Below are positions 61,789-64,000 of a stretch of 64,000 nt of DNA, in pieces. Made by a program: the position numbers and the translations under genes. Origin of the DNA: Vitellaria paradoxa (Eukaryota; Streptophyta; Magnoliopsida; Ericales; Sapotaceae); contig CM034239.1 of assembly GCA_019916065.1 (NCBI GenBank), positions 42,362,663 to 42,426,662 on the forward strand, read 5' to 3'. Within the stretch, counting starts at the first letter, position 1; each line of letters begins with the position of its first letter. The notes under the pieces are model-generated. The model did not search any database, was not told the origin of the DNA, and saw only the letters and a program-made list of their open reading frames with translations.

Positions 61789-63482
61789 TCACAAGTAGAC
61801 CTCATTTGATTTGGAATAGGTTTTGGCATAAGCATTGAAGCTTCTAGGTAATTTGGAAATTTGATTGAAGTTCAGACTGCAAGAGTAATTGAGAAAGACA
61901 CAACGATGAACGCATGGAGAAAGTTTATCTAAGCTTGGGTCCAAATTATAAACAAAAATGACACATCCAAAGGTATGAGGTGGGAGAGAAAAATGAGTAA
62001 TAGAGGGATACAAGAGGGAAAAAGAGGACTGAATACCAAGAAGGGGCGAAGGAACCCAATTAATAAGATAGCATGCGGTTAGGACAACATCCCCCCAGTA
62101 TTGTTTTGGAATATTCGTATTGAAACGGAGAGTACGAGTGACATCCAGTAAATGACGGTGTTTGCATTTAGCAACACCATTCTGTTAAGAAGTACGAACA
62201 CAGGAAGTTTGACGAAGGATGCTCCGCTCAACACAAAACCTAGTCATGATAGACTGAATGTATTCGATAGCATTGTCGGAGCGAAGGATTTTAGTTTTTT
62301 TTTATCAAATTGAGTTAGAATTTCATTATGACATCATAAAACAATAGCAAGTAACTTAGAACGTTTCATAAAAAAGAATCAAGTCATATAGGAATAATCA
62401 TCAACAAAAATGGCAAAATACCAAAATCCGTTAATAGAAGCATCTCTTGAAGGACCCTAAATGTTTGTATGGACTACATCAAAAGATTTAGACTAATGAC
62501 TACTTTTATGACTCAAAAATGAACTACGATAGTGTTTGCCAAGTTGACAAGCCTTACATTCAAGACTCGAAATAGACTTTAAAATAGGAACAAAGTTGAG
62601 ATGAGCTAATGATAGATGGCTCAAATGACAATGCCACTGTAAAGGTGACACTGATGCACTAAAGGCTGAATGAGAGGAAGTAAGGCTAGTAGGATCAAGG
62701 TAGTATAGACTAGCCCATTCACATCCCGAGCCAATTGGCTTCTGCATCCTGCGATCCTGAAAAACACAGGAAGAAAAAGAAAAGGTTATAGAGCGTTTCA
62801 AATATTTAGTTAATTGACTAAGAAATAACAAAATATATGGAAATTAAGGTGCAAAACGACTAGAGAGTAAGGTAAAGAAAAGAAAAGGTTGAAGGTATCC
62901 TTTACCAACCACAGGTTGCGAGGACCCATCACCTAAGGAAATACTGTGGATGGTAGTAGTTAAGTTAGAAAATAAGGAAAGATTACCCAAGATGTGTGAA
63001 CTGGCACCGGAGTCATAACCTATCGAGAGAGATGGTAAAACAAGCAATACTACCTGATTGTGCTAAAGTAGCAGTAGAAGAGCCAGGGATGCGAAGAGCC
63101 AGCACAATGGCCTTTATTTAGGAGGGGTGAAGGGATTCGGAGAAACTGTGCTAGACGTAGCAGGATCGCTCAAAGCAAAAGTACTTTGTGCGGAAGAGTC
63201 AGTGCCAGTGGACTCAATAATGACATGATGGGCTTGCTCAAAATAACCATACTTCTTCTAGTAGTATGGTTTAAAATGATAAGTGGCCCCACAATGATTA
63301 CATTTCTTGGTGCCGCGTCCAAAGCCACGACCACTGCCACGAGAACTGCGAGATCCGCCACAAGAACCACGACCTCCAAAACAACTAACGAGAGTAGTGC
63401 AATTAGAACCACTAGTTGAGGAGGCTAGTTGAGAGTGATTGCCTAAGGAAGAACGATGACGATAAGAGCAAGCATTGGCCAT
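61789..63482 (-). pseudogene. Copia gag-protease-integrase remnant
   Basis: 63482-63258 (minus): Gly/Arg/Ser-rich stretch and knuckle CNHCGATYHFKPYY (last Cys lost). 63047-62844: YDSGASSHILGNLSLFSNL (protease active site intact, Trp-Ile before it changed). 62831-62493: [20 protein letters not shown] and CKACQLGKHYRSSF (GAG-pre-integrase). 62013-61789: TFGCVIFVYNLDPSLDKLSP (integrase C-terminus). Stops and frameshifts between all blocks. Confidence 0.8.
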
Positions 63483-63690
63483 GGTAAGTATAGTCTCTCT
63501 TGCTGGAAGTTAATCCTGATAAATGTGGAGATTATCATTGAGGCTAGCAAGAAGTAGAATTTTCATGAGCTTATCCTATTGTCGTATCATTTCAACCTTA
63601 AGTTTCTGGAAAATGGCGAAATTGGAGAAGCCGATCACCCAATGTTTTAAGATTACTATAATATTCAAACAATGGTTGAACACTTTGGCA

Positions 63691-63712
63691 AAAAAAAAAA
63701 AAAAAAAAAAAA
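63691..63712. repeat. Poly(A) run
   Basis: 22 consecutive A inside the copia remnant; no TSD noticed around it. Confidence 0.9.
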
Positions 63713-64000
63713 ATTTCTCACATGCCTCAAAAATCTCCAAAATATTACCCCTCTGACAGGAGTCTGTTATTGGGCCCCATATGACTGTGGAAGAGCCACA
63801 CAAAGCAATTGTGCGAAAAACCAAAGGCTCCAAGTTATGCCAGATTCAACTTGTAACAACATCATCTGAAGTCTGCCATTGTGAATATGGAGGAGACTAT
63901 GAATCTGGTGGGGGGACTATAATATATTTTTTTAATTGACGACCAATCAAGAAGACTTGAATAGCATGAGACTATGTCAAATAATTTGTGCCATTCAACT

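Larger units (their letters stand above)
61789..64000 (-). mobile_element. Copia remnant running off the window
   Basis: Minus-strand coding debris in the order gag (right edge), zinc knuckle, protease, GAG-pre-integrase, integrase C-terminus (left). No LTRs in view and RT is absent on the left, so it is truncated or deleted. It resembles the copia at 30960-36281. Confidence 0.8.

Overview
This window is plant nuclear DNA, almost certainly from a dicot with a TE-rich genome (probably woody, but the species cannot be told). The only cellular gene I can support is TPC1, the vacuolar two-pore cation channel (slow vacuolar, SV, channel), on the + strand. Fifteen consecutive coding exons with GT-AG introns and matching phases lie between 4389 and 61460. 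They encode residues from just before S1 to the start of S10. The first exon lies to the left of the window and the last exons to the right. About 1.46 kb of coding sequence is spread over 57 kb.

Everything else is intron, and most of it is transposable elements. Layout: 1-4388 upstream intron (LINE remnant, Tourist-like MITE, hAT MITE, solo-LTR-like repeat, two long-TIR elements). 4389-8334 window exons 1-4, with a tRNA-derived SINE and LINE/LTR fragments between them. 8335-37747 one 29.4-kb intron holding a chromovirus (Ty3/gypsy) nested in a solo LTR, a deleted copia, a copia nested inside an older copia of the same family, two 5'-truncated RTE LINEs, another copia and a poly(A)-only retroinsertion. 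37748-42841 window exons 5-8, with a short LTR element that carries a 48-bp tandem array, and a large inverted repeat. 42842-48589 intron with a LINE nested in a hAT-like element and tandem duplications. 48590-56872 window exons 9-14, with a TRIM, LTR derivatives and a deleted copia. 56873-61396 intron with a pol-less LTR element carrying gag plus a 333-residue ORF of unknown function, itself nested in a TRIM copy. 61397-61460 window exon 15. 61461-64000 intron with a decayed copia that runs off the window.

Many insertions are proven by target-site duplications (TSDs) read directly from the sequence, so the order of nesting can be reconstructed. Two features of the channel protein stand out. 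The luminal Ca2+ site residue equivalent to Arabidopsis E457 is Asn, and the first ligand of EF-hand 1 is Val instead of Asp. No RNA genes, CRISPR arrays or bacterial features were seen. All homology statements rest on reading motifs and recalling families; no database search was run.
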